A stretch of 23,521 nt of DNA from a virus. Position 1 is the first letter of the stretch; the number at the start of each line of letters is the position of its first letter. A model generated the notes under the pieces. The model was not told where the DNA came from. It did not search any database and saw only the letters and a list, made by a program, of their open reading frames with translations. The position numbers and the translations under genes are program-made. Of the stretch, positions 1 to 7,779 are shown in pieces. The stretch lies in IMG/VR virus record IMGVR_UViG_3300030380_000445, positions 1 through 23,521 of that record; one strand, written 5' to 3'.

Positions 1-1
1 G

Positions 2-88
2 CTTGCGTACAAATGCGCGCCTGATAAAAAAACTGCTGATCTTATAGTAGATTCAACAATAGCAAGAGCCAAAAATGAATACAACTAA
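2..88 (+). CDS. C-terminal end of an unknown protein, cut by the window edge
   Basis: An open frame enters from the left edge and codes for 28 residues ending ...IARAKNEYN before a TAA stop. It overlaps the first 14 bases of the DNA polymerase gene in another frame, the same tight packing seen throughout the block. The fragment is too short to assign. It is charged and helical-looking with no membrane segment. It is probably another DNA-metabolism gene because it lies upstream of, and overlaps, the polymerase. Confidence is limited because an 87-base open frame could be chance. Confidence 0.5.
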   Translation, partial: LAYKCAPDKKTADLIVDSTIARAKNEYN

Positions 89-1877
89 AATATACTTAGA
101 CTTTGAAACGTACTATGACGTACAACTGTCTCTCAGTAAAATGAGTACGGTACAGTATGTCAATCATCCTGACTTTAAGGTCTGGGGTGTTGGTATCAAA
201 GTAGAAGACGGACCCACTGAATGGTACAACGAGGAAGAAACACCAGAGATATTGTCACAGATAGACTGGGATAACACCGCAGTTGTTTGCCACAATACTT
301 TGTTTGACGCATACATACTTACACAATACTACGGTTACAAGCCTGCTTTTTATTACGATACTGCGGCCATGTCCCGTGGTCTGTATCCGAACATGTCCGC
401 TAGTCTCGCGAATGCTGTGCGAAGACAGTTTCCAAACGATGAGACTATGCGCAAAGGTGAAGAACTTGTAAATGCCAAAGGCGTACGTGATTTGGACCCT
501 GAGCTGGACGCACAGATTGGAGGCTATTGCATACAAGACGTAGATTTAACGTATGCTTTGTTCCAAGACTACATGCCTTTGTATCCGGACAAGGAGCTAC
601 GCATCATAGATCTTACTGTACGTATGTTTGTAGAACCTAGACTGATGTTGGACCGTGGACTATTAACAACTTACAAAGAAGAAATAGCCACTCGCACAGA
701 ACAAGCGATCCAGGCCTCTGGTACCACACGAGAGGTACTGGCTTCACAAGTAAAATTCAAAGAACATTTAGAATCGCTGGGTATAACAGTTCCTACAAAG
801 AAAAGCCCAACGACAGGTAAACAAATACCTGCGTTTGGTAAAAACGACAGTGCTTACATACAAATGTGTAAGATGTATCCAGAACATAACAACATATGGG
901 AAGCTAGAGAGTTTGTTAAATCTCGTATTGAAGAGACCAGAGCCCAACGATTTATAGACTCTACTAATCCTGATGGTACATTTAGTGTACCGTTGCGATA
1001 TTATGCCGCACATACTGGCCGATTTGGTGGTTCGGACAAAATCAACCTGCAGAATCTACCAAGAGGTTCGACACTCAGACGTGCAATCATGGCTCCTGAA
1101 GGGCAACGATTGTATATAGCTGACTTGTCTAACATTGAAGCTCGTATGCTTGCATGGTTGTCTAAAGAACACGACCTGGTAGAAGCATTTCGTACGGGAC
1201 GAGATGTGTACTGTGAATTTGCTAGTCAAATATATGGAAGGACGGTTACAAAAGATGACAAGTTAGAAAGATATGTAGGTAAGACAGCTATACTTGGTCT
1301 CGGGTACGGTATGGGGGCCGACAAGTTTAAGCAAACGCTCAAAACTGGCTCCCCTTCCGTCGATGTTTCTGATTCTGTTGCTCAACAAATTGTTATGCAG
1401 TACCGAGGTATGTATCCAAACATACCAAGATTGTGGTCTGGTATGAAAGACGCACTATTTCAAATGCTTAACCCTAGATCCGTAGGCATGATGTACGGAC
1501 CTTTGACCATCAAGATGCGTGCCTTAGAGCTACCAAACGAGATGGCATTGAACTATCCGAACTTACGGTTTGAAGCTGGTCAATTTATATACAACACTGA
1601 CCGAGATTACGTGCGAACTCATGGGCCGCGTGTAACAGAGAACGTAGTTCAAGCTTTAGCTAGACTAGTAATTACTGATCAGATGTTAGATATACAGTCT
1701 TTACCTCAAGTTGATATTGTATTGCAGGTACATGATGAGATTATTGCTATTGGTTCAAAACAAGATTCGGATGCTACAATGAATCAGATCCTTGAGATTA
1801 TGCGTACACCACCCGAATGGTGTGACGATTTACCGCTCGATGCTGAAGGAGGCGTTAGTAAAGTATATGACAAATAA
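75..1877 (+). CDS. Family A DNA polymerase with 3'-5' proofreading exonuclease
   Basis: This is the replicative DNA polymerase of the phage (600 aa, PolA-like, without a 5'-3' exonuclease domain). The N-terminal DnaQ-like exonuclease shows ExoI D9-x-E11, ExoII N74...D78 and ExoIII Y151-x3-D155. The polymerase domain shows the TGR motif (314-316), motif A D350-LSNIEAR, the O-helix R399-x3-K403-x7-Y411-G412, and motif C H553-D554-E555. The residue at the position of E. coli Pol I Phe762 is Leu407. The shape resembles T7-type and other phage polymerases. The start overlaps the end of the previous gene, the ribosome site is weak, and the 3' end overlaps the CsrA-like gene by 11 bases. Functional assignment is secure from the motifs; the exact phage subgroup is not. 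Confidence 0.97.
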   Translation: MNTTKIYLDFETYYDVQLSLSKMSTVQYVNHPDFKVWGVGIKVEDGPTEWYNEEETPEILSQIDWDNTAVVCHNTLFDAYILTQYYGYKPAFYYDTAAMSRGLYPNMSASLANAVRRQFPNDETMRKGEELVNAKGVRDLDPELDAQIGGYCIQDVDLTYALFQDYMPLYPDKELRIIDLTVRMFVEPRLMLDRGLLTTYKEEIATRTEQAIQASGTTREVLASQVKFKEHLESLGITVPTKKSPTTGKQIPAFGKNDSAYIQMCKMYPEHNNIWEAREFVKSRIEETRAQRFIDSTNPDGTFSVPLRYYAAHTGRFGGSDKINLQNLPRGSTLRRAIMAPEGQRLYIADLSNIEARMLAWLSKEHDLVEAFRTGRDVYCEFASQIYGRTVTKDDKLERYVGKTAILGLGYGMGADKFKQTLKTGSPSVDVSDSVAQQIVMQYRGMYPNIPRLWSGMKDALFQMLNPRSVGMMYGPLTIKMRALELPNEMALNYPNLRFEAGQFIYNTDRDYVRTHGPRVTENVVQALARLVITDQMLDIQSLPQVDIVLQVHDEIIAIGSKQDSDATMNQILEIMRTPPEWCDDLPLDAEGGVSKVYDK

Positions 1878-2052
1878 GAACTTAATATTGACCAGAAAAA
1901 AAGGCGATAAAGTAGTCGTACAACAAGGAGACCAGGTTGTTTGCGTTATAACCGTAACAAATATATCACCAACTCAATGCAAATTAGGATTTGAGGCTGA
2001 TAGCTCTGTACGTATAGATAGGGAAGAAGTATACTTAAACAAGGAGATTTAA
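1867..2052 (+). CDS. csrA: CsrA/RsmA-like post-transcriptional regulator
   Basis: This 61-aa protein matches the whole length of CsrA, a dimeric RNA-binding protein that controls translation by binding GGA motifs near ribosome sites. The N-terminus has the family strand LILTRKKGD (residues 6-14), with R10 at the place of the conserved first-strand arginine and K11 where a second arginine is usual. The end has RIDREEVY, where R52 corresponds to the RNA-contacting Arg44 of E. coli CsrA. I chose ATG 1867, which overlaps the polymerase end and has GAAGGAGG at 1845-1852 (spacing a little long). A longer frame from 1792 would run deep inside the polymerase and lacks family support. It is one base from the primase-helicase gene, so the three are co-translated. 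Target RNAs, host or phage, are unknown. Confidence 0.88.
   Translation: MTNKNLILTRKKGDKVVVQQGDQVVCVITVTNISPTQCKLGFEADSSVRIDREEVYLNKEI
2039..2046 (+). promoter_or_regulatory. Shine-Dalgarno of the primase-helicase gene, overlapping a CsrA-type binding core
   Basis: AAGGAG at 2041-2046 lies 7 bases before ATG 2054 and fixes that start. With the two preceding bases it reads ACAAGGA (2039-2045), an exact match to the core of the E. coli CsrA consensus (ACARGGA). A second ACAAGGA lies inside the csrA-like gene at 1923-1929. The ribosome site is clear; CsrA binding is only inferred, and the same heptamer also occurs in the polymerase gene near 589-595. Confidence 0.6.
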
Positions 2053-2053
2053 A

Positions 2054-4543
2054 ATGGAAGTTGTTTTCTTAAAAGCTAAGAAACCACTGTCCAAAGAAAT
2101 ATCACAAGAGGGAATTAAACCATACCCTCTAATAAAGAACTTTAGTTCTGAACACTACGATATTTCTGTGGATGCAAAAGGTTTCAACAAACTATACAAA
2201 TTACTTACGGACCAAGCTGCAGCTGGCGCCTGTTTGCACAAAGGTTTATTAAAACGTCAATTAGAGGATGAGCCCAGAGCGTTCATGTCCGAACGTACAA
2301 AAACTACGCAGCTACTTGTGCTGGATGTAGACGGGTTACATACAACTAACCCAGGGGATCTACAAGCACTGGCCGACAAGATAATCTTGCAACTTCCAGA
2401 ATATTTCCATAACGTAAGTTATATTGTTCAGGCTAGTGCGTCTCTTGGGTTTAAGAAAAACACAGTATCTATGCATTTATTTTTCTTATTGGACATGCCC
2501 GTACACCCAAAGACTCTAAAGGACTTTATTCGTATGGTTAACTACCAAAGTGAGTTTCTTGCAGAACAGATTACGTTGTCAGCTAACGGCCAAAGCCTTT
2601 CGTACATATTAGACCCGTCAGTTGCAGACAACAGTAAACTAATATACATTGCACCACCAGTTCTAAAGGATGTGGACGATCCATATCCAGAAGGTAGATT
2701 TGTCAAGGTTGACCGTGGTTCGCCTACCCTTGAGATCTCCTCATCTTTGATTGGCGTGAATCCTGAAAAGGTACACGCGCTTGGTTTACAAATTAAAGAT
2801 AATTTAAGGAAGAAAAATAATCTTCCTAAAAGGGTAGGAAAAGTAACTACGGTCAACGTTGCAGGTGAAGCGCAAGAAGTACTACAAAATCCAGACAAGA
2901 TGACTATTCAGATATCTCGAGTGTCCGAACCTTTTGTTAATTGTAATGTTAACGGAGGTGACAGCGGAGGTTACTACTTTGTCTTAACCAATCCTCATTA
3001 CATGTACAACTTTAAAGGTGAACCTGTATGGGAGATAGAAAAAGCAGATCCAGAATTCTATAGAAGTATATTTGAAATATTTGCAGACAAGATAGATACA
3101 GAAACTAAAAAGAAACCAATTGTATTGCGTGATTTTTTTACAGATACATATTACAACGGAGTATATGATGAAACAAAACAACAATTTGACGATGAGTACC
3201 CGCTCACGCCCACCAATAAAAGTAGTATTAACGATTTTCTTAAGTCTCATGGTCGCCCTACCATGGATTTTGTTCCAGATGCTCGTGTCGTTTTTGATCC
3301 TAGTAGTGACAAAGGTATTGACCTGGAGACCGTTCCATACTCAGTAAATTTATTTAGACGTACAAAATACATGCTGCGTGAAGAAGAGAACGTAAAGAAA
3401 TTATCGTACGGTGAAGCCATAGAAATCCAAAAGATTGCACCAAATTTTTACAAGTTAATAATGCACGCGCTTGGCAACGGCAAACCAGAGTTCGAACACT
3501 TTATGAATTGGTTAGCTTACATATATCAATACAAAAAGAAAGCAATGACAGCTTGGATATTTACAGGCATACCAGGTACCGGTAAAGGTCTGTTCGTACA
3601 TAAAATACTTAAGCCTTTGTTTGGCGAAATGCAAACACCAATGCGTTCATTAGAAAACATAGAAGAGCAGTTTAACTTGTACATGAGAACTGCACTGTTT
3701 CTTGTAGTTGATGAGTTTCGTATGGCTGATTCAGGATCTGTAGGACGTATGGCTGACAAACTAAAACATCAGATTACAGAACCCAACCTTACCATCAGAG
3801 CCATGCGCACAAACCAAATTGAGTTGCCATCTTACACGAACTTTATTTTCTTAACTAACAGGGCAGATGCAGTCAAGATAGAAGACAGCGACAGAAGATA
3901 CAATGTAGCACCACGACAAGAACAAAAGATAGAAAACGTGCATCCAGAGCTCCTAGAAAACTTGTCCGCACTAGAACCAGAATTATATATAGTAGCTGGC
4001 GTTCTTAAAAAGTTTGTGGTCAACGAACGCATGGCCCACACAGCGCTAGAAAATGATGCTAAGAAAGAGATGAAAGAAGTATCTATGTCTATTCTGGAAG
4101 AATTTGCAAATGCAATACGTACACGCAACCTAGAGTACTTTACTGATGTGTTAGATATACCACTTACAAACACCTTTGACGCAGGCGGTATAAGTACGGC
4201 GCAACGGTATTTAAAAGATTGGTTGTCTACCACTGGCACAGAACAAGTTATACCATTAGCTCACTTTAAGGTTGTGTACGATGCACTCACAGATAGTCGT
4301 AACACACTATCGCAAAGAGACTTTTCTAAGCGCATGTCAAGGTTAAATATTAAGACAGCACGTAAACGTATCAGCAAGGATCGCAACGCTGGTATACCAC
4401 GCGGAGTTGTATTGACTTGGAAAATAGACAATAATGTTCGAGAACAACTTATAAAAGAACACTTTGACGAAAGGGATTTAAACTTATTAGATAATGGACA
4501 ATCTAACGCAACCCAATCGTCCAGACCTAATCTCAACGGTTGA
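2054..4543 (+). CDS. Primase-polymerase / helicase fusion (AEP primase plus DUF5906-type SF3 helicase)
   Basis: This 829-aa protein probably primes and unwinds DNA at the phage fork. The N-terminal third looks like an archaeo-eukaryotic primase/PrimPol domain: LDVDG with D91 and D93 as metal ligands, S139-M-H141 as the sxH motif, and a third acidic site near D187-D192. The C-terminal part is an AAA+/SF3-like ATPase: Walker A GIPGTGKG (505-512, K511), Walker B VVDE (D553, E554), a sensor asparagine in FLTNRAD (N602), and D613-R614-R615 as a candidate arginine finger. It follows csrA by one base and its last 50 bases overlap the Cas4-like nuclease. The ATPase part is certain; the PrimPol assignment is good but rests on short motifs. 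Confidence 0.92.
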   Translation: MEVVFLKAKKPLSKEISQEGIKPYPLIKNFSSEHYDISVDAKGFNKLYKLLTDQAAAGACLHKGLLKRQLEDEPRAFMSERTKTTQLLVLDVDGLHTTNPGDLQALADKIILQLPEYFHNVSYIVQASASLGFKKNTVSMHLFFLLDMPVHPKTLKDFIRMVNYQSEFLAEQITLSANGQSLSYILDPSVADNSKLIYIAPPVLKDVDDPYPEGRFVKVDRGSPTLEISSSLIGVNPEKVHALGLQIKDNLRKKNNLPKRVGKVTTVNVAGEAQEVLQNPDKMTIQISRVSEPFVNCNVNGGDSGGYYFVLTNPHYMYNFKGEPVWEIEKADPEFYRSIFEIFADKIDTETKKKPIVLRDFFTDTYYNGVYDETKQQFDDEYPLTPTNKSSINDFLKSHGRPTMDFVPDARVVFDPSSDKGIDLETVPYSVNLFRRTKYMLREEENVKKLSYGEAIEIQKIAPNFYKLIMHALGNGKPEFEHFMNWLAYIYQYKKKAMTAWIFTGIPGTGKGLFVHKILKPLFGEMQTPMRSLENIEEQFNLYMRTALFLVVDEFRMADSGSVGRMADKLKHQITEPNLTIRAMRTNQIELPSYTNFIFLTNRADAVKIEDSDRRYNVAPRQEQKIENVHPELLENLSALEPELYIVAGVLKKFVVNERMAHTALENDAKKEMKEVSMSILEEFANAIRTRNLEYFTDVLDIPLTNTFDAGGISTAQRYLKDWLSTTGTEQVIPLAHFKVVYDALTDSRNTLSQRDFSKRMSRLNIKTARKRISKDRNAGIPRGVVLTWKIDNNVREQLIKEHFDERDLNLLDNGQSNATQSSRPNLNG

Positions 4544-5249
4544 GGTCACGGAGGACGTAGAACTAGGCCTGGTACCTGCATGGTCATACTCGGCTTTAAA
4601 AACTTTCGAACAATGCGCGTACAAAACCTACATAGGTAAAGTCAAACGTGTCAAAGAAGACTTTGGTCCTGCAGCAGAACGAGGTACGCGTATACACGAC
4701 GAAGCAGAACGTTACGTACGACATGAGATTGGCGAACTACCAGAATCACTTCGAAAATTTTCTCACAAATTTTCTGAGCTAAAACAGCTTTTTGCAGATG
4801 GAAAAGTCCAAACTGAAGGAGAATGGGGCTTTACCCTATCTTGGGAACCGACAGGTTGGATTTCTCCCGACACTTGGGCACGTGTAAAGTTAGACGCCCT
4901 GGTATCAGAGACAGACACATCAGCTCGCGTCATAGATTACAAGACAGGTAAACAGTTTGGCAATGAAATTGCGCACAGCCAACAAGCTTTAATCTATGCA
5001 ATAGGTACTTTCTTTATGTTTCCAGATCTAGAAGTAGTTAACACAGAATTGTGGTATTTAGATCATGGAACAACTATGGAGCAAACCTATACGCGAGATG
5101 AAGCTATGTTATTTATGCCTAAGTTGCATGAGCGAGCTATAGCTATGACTACAGCTACTAAGTTTCCACCAAACCCAAGCACTTACAACTGCAGATGGTG
5201 TTCGTTTGGTAAAGGACCAGAACCCCATTGTGAATGGGGAATGTATTAG
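4494..5249 (+). CDS. PD-(D/E)XK exonuclease, Cas4/RecB-like, with probable Fe-S cluster
   Basis: A 251-aa RecB/Cas4-type nuclease, likely used in recombination-dependent replication or end processing. The core is visible as H68 in GTRIHDEAE, D134 in KLDAL, and D148-Y-K150 followed by TGK, then the Gln-rich motif SQQALIYA (162-169). Four cysteines, C41 plus C233-x2-C236-x9-C246, are arranged like the iron-sulfur ligands of Cas4 and AddB: one before the core and three near the C-terminus. The ATG at 4494 is inside the end of the primase-helicase gene (50-base overlap) and has only a weak ribosome site, so start is a little uncertain; no later in-frame ATG precedes the core. No other CRISPR component is present, so a phage recombination role is more likely than spacer acquisition. 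Confidence 0.9.
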   Translation: MDNLTQPNRPDLISTVEVTEDVELGLVPAWSYSALKTFEQCAYKTYIGKVKRVKEDFGPAAERGTRIHDEAERYVRHEIGELPESLRKFSHKFSELKQLFADGKVQTEGEWGFTLSWEPTGWISPDTWARVKLDALVSETDTSARVIDYKTGKQFGNEIAHSQQALIYAIGTFFMFPDLEVVNTELWYLDHGTTMEQTYTRDEAMLFMPKLHERAIAMTTATKFPPNPSTYNCRWCSFGKGPEPHCEWGMY

Positions 5250-5256
5250 TTATAAT
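5228..5256 (+). promoter_or_regulatory. Candidate sigma70-type promoter before the SNF2 helicase gene
   Basis: TTGTGA (5228-5233) and a perfect TATAAT (5251-5256) are separated by 17 bases, in and just after the end of the nuclease gene and about 50 bases before ATG 5307. The -35 box sits inside a 7-bp inverted repeat with a 3-base loop (5223-5239, CCCCATT...AATGGGG), which could act as an operator but is also explained by the coding sequence of the nuclease. Promoter calls by eye are weak evidence. Confidence 0.45.
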
Positions 5257-5306
5257 ATATAGGTTGTACTCACCCAAATAACACAGAGTACTACGGAGAA
5301 AGAAAG

Positions 5307-6656
5307 ATGAACGATGAATGTAATATTCCTGCGCCTTATGCGCACCAAAAATCCACAACAGATTTTATAGTTAAAACAAAAACATGTTTAATTACGTCCG
5401 ATCCAGGCACTGGTAAAACACGTGCAGTGCTAGACGCACATGCTATACTTGGTGGTAAGACTTTAGTCTTGGCGCCACTTTCAATATTGGAAGCAGCGTG
5501 GGGGGAGGACATAAGTAAGTTCCAACCCGATATAAAATACGGAGTAGCTTATGCAAAAAATCGTAAACAAGTATTTGAAGATAGCGAAAACGAAATGGTC
5601 ATCACTAATTTCGAAGCCGTTAATTTTCTACAAAAAAATACACATCTCATTGAGAAATTCGATACTGTCGTTATTGACGAGTTTACCGCTTTTAAAAATC
5701 GACAAGCCAAACGCAGTAAAAATCTCAACAAAATTATCTCATACTTTACTAATAGGATTGCCATGTCTGGTACTCCTAATAGTAATACTATTCTAGATAT
5801 CTGGCACCCCGCATTCCTTGTGGACGGCGGGGCACGTCTGGGTACACGGTTCTATGCTTTTAGACACCAAGCTTGTACACCTAAGTTCAATGGCTTTGCC
5901 AATGAATGGGTAGATAAGCCTGGCATTGAAGAGGCTGTAGCAAATAAACTTTCTGACATTTCGATACGCTACGCTTTGTCTGACTGCATAGATCTACCAG
6001 ACAACATTGTACGTACTGTCAATACTAAACTTACACCAAACATACAAAAACAGTACAAGACACTGGCTGATGAGTCTGTCTTGTATACAAAATCAGGAAC
6101 TGTTAATGCAATTAATGCAGCCGCACGTGTCAAGAAGCTGCTTCAGCTAGTCACGGGCGCAATCTACGATGAGGATGGCGTTGTACAGTTCGTGCACCAG
6201 GAACGTTACGACATAGTTATGACGTTAGTGGCCCAACGAGCGCATTCGCTTGTAGCATTTAACTGGCGGCACGAACGCGACGCTCTTGTAGAGATGGCAC
6301 AGAAAGAAGGCATGTCGTACGAAGTTATAGACGGCAGTGTCCCAGCTGAACGTAGGAAAGACATAGTATCTAGATACCAAGCCGGACAGATTAAGGTCCT
6401 ATTCTGTCATCCACAATCCGCATCGCATGGTCTTACACTTACTCGGGCAAACACAGTGATATGGTGTTCACCCACGTACAATGCTGAGCATTATCAGCAG
6501 TTTAACCAGCGCATATACAGAGCAGGTCAAACACAAAAGACTGAGACAATACTCATTCAAGCCAGAGGCACGTGGGAACCTGAGGTGTACAAAAAACTCA
6601 ATACTAAGTTGGGACGTATGGAAAACTTATTACATATCTTAAAGGAGGTATCATGA
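5307..6656 (+). CDS. SNF2-family (SF2) DNA helicase/translocase
   Basis: A compact 449-aa phage version of the SNF2 ATPases that move on duplex DNA and remodel DNA-protein complexes or branched DNA. Motifs in order: Walker A SDPGTGKT (31-38, K37), motif II D124-E125-F-T, motif III SGTPN (154-158), the second RecA-like lobe from about residue 305, and motif VI QRIYRAGQ (401-408) with the SNF2-typical RAGQ. The ribosome site GGAG (5295-5298) lies 8 bases before ATG. It ends in an ATGA overlap with the next gene. Such genes are frequent in phage replication modules beside family A polymerases. No substrate-specific accessory domain is visible. Confidence 0.94.
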   Translation: MNDECNIPAPYAHQKSTTDFIVKTKTCLITSDPGTGKTRAVLDAHAILGGKTLVLAPLSILEAAWGEDISKFQPDIKYGVAYAKNRKQVFEDSENEMVITNFEAVNFLQKNTHLIEKFDTVVIDEFTAFKNRQAKRSKNLNKIISYFTNRIAMSGTPNSNTILDIWHPAFLVDGGARLGTRFYAFRHQACTPKFNGFANEWVDKPGIEEAVANKLSDISIRYALSDCIDLPDNIVRTVNTKLTPNIQKQYKTLADESVLYTKSGTVNAINAAARVKKLLQLVTGAIYDEDGVVQFVHQERYDIVMTLVAQRAHSLVAFNWRHERDALVEMAQKEGMSYEVIDGSVPAERRKDIVSRYQAGQIKVLFCHPQSASHGLTLTRANTVIWCSPTYNAEHYQQFNQRIYRAGQTQKTETILIQARGTWEPEVYKKLNTKLGRMENLLHILKEVS

Positions 6657-7021
6657 AAAAATTAAATGATTTGTTGTCAGAAGTAACTAAGCTAAGGTCT
6701 GAGATAAAGACTGTACAAGCAGAAGAAAAACTTCTTAAGACACAACAACGTGAATTAGAAAGTCAAATATCTATTAGAATGCAAGAGCAAGGTCTCGATA
6801 AAATTTCTAATGATGTTTGTACAATCTCACTTAAAAATGAGATTGTGCCCACTGTAGAAAACTGGGACGACTTGCACGAGCACATAGTAAAGACTGGACA
6901 GTTTGAACTATTGCAAAAACGCATGTCGGCAACAGCCTACAGAGAACTTGTAACAGCTGGCATGGATGTGCCGGGTGTTAAAAGTACGGAGCTGACTAGA
7001 GTTAACTTTAGGTCAGCGTAA
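6653..7021 (+). CDS. Coiled-coil phage protein of unknown function
   Basis: A 122-aa protein with a heptad-rich, charged coiled coil at residues 2-47, followed by a compact domain with ENWDDLHEHI and a C-terminal VPGVKSTELT segment. No catalytic motif, signal peptide or membrane helix is visible. The ATG overlaps the stop of the SNF2 gene (ATGA) and has a strong AGGAGG at 6643-6648, so it is made together with the helicase and may be its partner or a DNA-binding accessory. I do not recognise the family well enough to name it. Confidence 0.88.
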   Translation: MKKLNDLLSEVTKLRSEIKTVQAEEKLLKTQQRELESQISIRMQEQGLDKISNDVCTISLKNEIVPTVENWDDLHEHIVKTGQFELLQKRMSATAYRELVTAGMDVPGVKSTELTRVNFRSA

Positions 7022-7054
7022 TATTAATGTTAGATGTAAAAAGGAGAACGTTCG

Positions 7055-7732
7055 ATGTCTAATGATATAAGTATAGTAACGAGTGAAGTGCCAGCTCACG
7101 TAAAACAAGGCGCAAATCTGGGTAATGAAAACATTAACTCAGAGCACTTATCTACTCCACGTTTGAAACAGCTACAGCAGTTGTCAAACGAAGTTGATGA
7201 GAACCATAGTGAGTATATTGAAGGAGCCAAAGTTGGTGACTTCATTAATACTGTAACCAAAGAAAGCTACGGCAAAGAGTTGTTTGTAGTTAACGTACAC
7301 TTTAGAGAAGAGTACGTTGTATGGGTCAAAAGAGAAAAAGGCGGTGGTCTTGTAGGTACATTCCCTACACAGGCAGAAGCTATTAAGTATCTTGAAGACG
7401 GTGGTAACAAGGTTGAAGACCATGAGATCACACAGACTCAAACTCACACTTTGCTTAAAGTAGATGACAAAACAGGAGATATCTCAGAGATCCCTTTTTT
7501 GTTTGACTGTGCTTCATCTAAGTTAAGAGTATCTAGAGAATGGAATACTCAGATTATGAAACTAGGTGGCGACAGGTTTGCTTCTCTTTGGAAGCTTGCT
7601 TCAGTATCAACAGCTAACAAAGCAGGACAGAAGTTTATGAACATATCTGTTTCAAACGTAGGTTGGTTAAAAGAAGATACTTACAATGTTGCTAAAGGTT
7701 TTTACGAAAAGACTTTTGCAAATAAATCCTAG
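7055..7732 (+). CDS. Phage DNA-metabolism protein, candidate ssDNA-binding protein
   Basis: A soluble 225-aa protein beginning with a Ser/Asn-rich leader, then PRLKQLQQLS, a GAKVGDFINTVT stretch, and a beta-rich part with YVVWVKRE that could form an OB-like or related fold. Similar phage proteins with a 'GAK-G-x-x-NT-T' segment sit in replication or recombination blocks and are often guessed to bind ssDNA. The C-terminus (YEKTFANKS) lacks the acidic tail typical of T7 gp2.5 and bacterial SSB, which argues against a standard SSB. AAGGAG at 7041-7046 supports ATG 7055. Position between a helicase and a junction nuclease supports a DNA role; the exact function is inference. Confidence 0.88.
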   Translation: MSNDISIVTSEVPAHVKQGANLGNENINSEHLSTPRLKQLQQLSNEVDENHSEYIEGAKVGDFINTVTKESYGKELFVVNVHFREEYVVWVKREKGGGLVGTFPTQAEAIKYLEDGGNKVEDHEITQTQTHTLLKVDDKTGDISEIPFLFDCASSKLRVSREWNTQIMKLGGDRFASLWKLASVSTANKAGQKFMNISVSNVGWLKEDTYNVAKGFYEKTFANKS

Positions 7733-7741
7733 GTAAGTATT

Positions 7742-7779
7742 CGTACGGGGTGCGACGTAAACTGTCGCATCCATGTACG
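7742..7779. other. Long interrupted inverted repeat around the start of the VRR-NUC-like gene
   Basis: CGTAC (7742-7746) pairs with GTACG (7775-7779), and GGGTGCGAC (7748-7756) pairs with GTCGCATCC (7764-7772, one G-U), around a 7-base loop with a small internal bulge. That gives about 14 base pairs. The 3' arm covers the ATG at 7773. There is no T-tract after it, so it is not a classic terminator. It may control translation of the nuclease gene, be an RNA processing site, or be a protein-binding palindrome. Confidence 0.6.

Noticed and set aside
1792-1866. Upstream extension of the CsrA-like protein
   Set aside because: The extra 25 residues lie in the polymerase gene, do not match CsrA, and the ribosome site fits the start at 1867 better.
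4494-5249. Part of a CRISPR-Cas system (cas4)
   Set aside because: No cas1, cas2 or array nearby; surrounding genes are phage replication genes.
7742-7779. Rho-independent terminator after the ssDNA-binding-type gene
   Set aside because: The stem is strong but no T-run follows on either strand.
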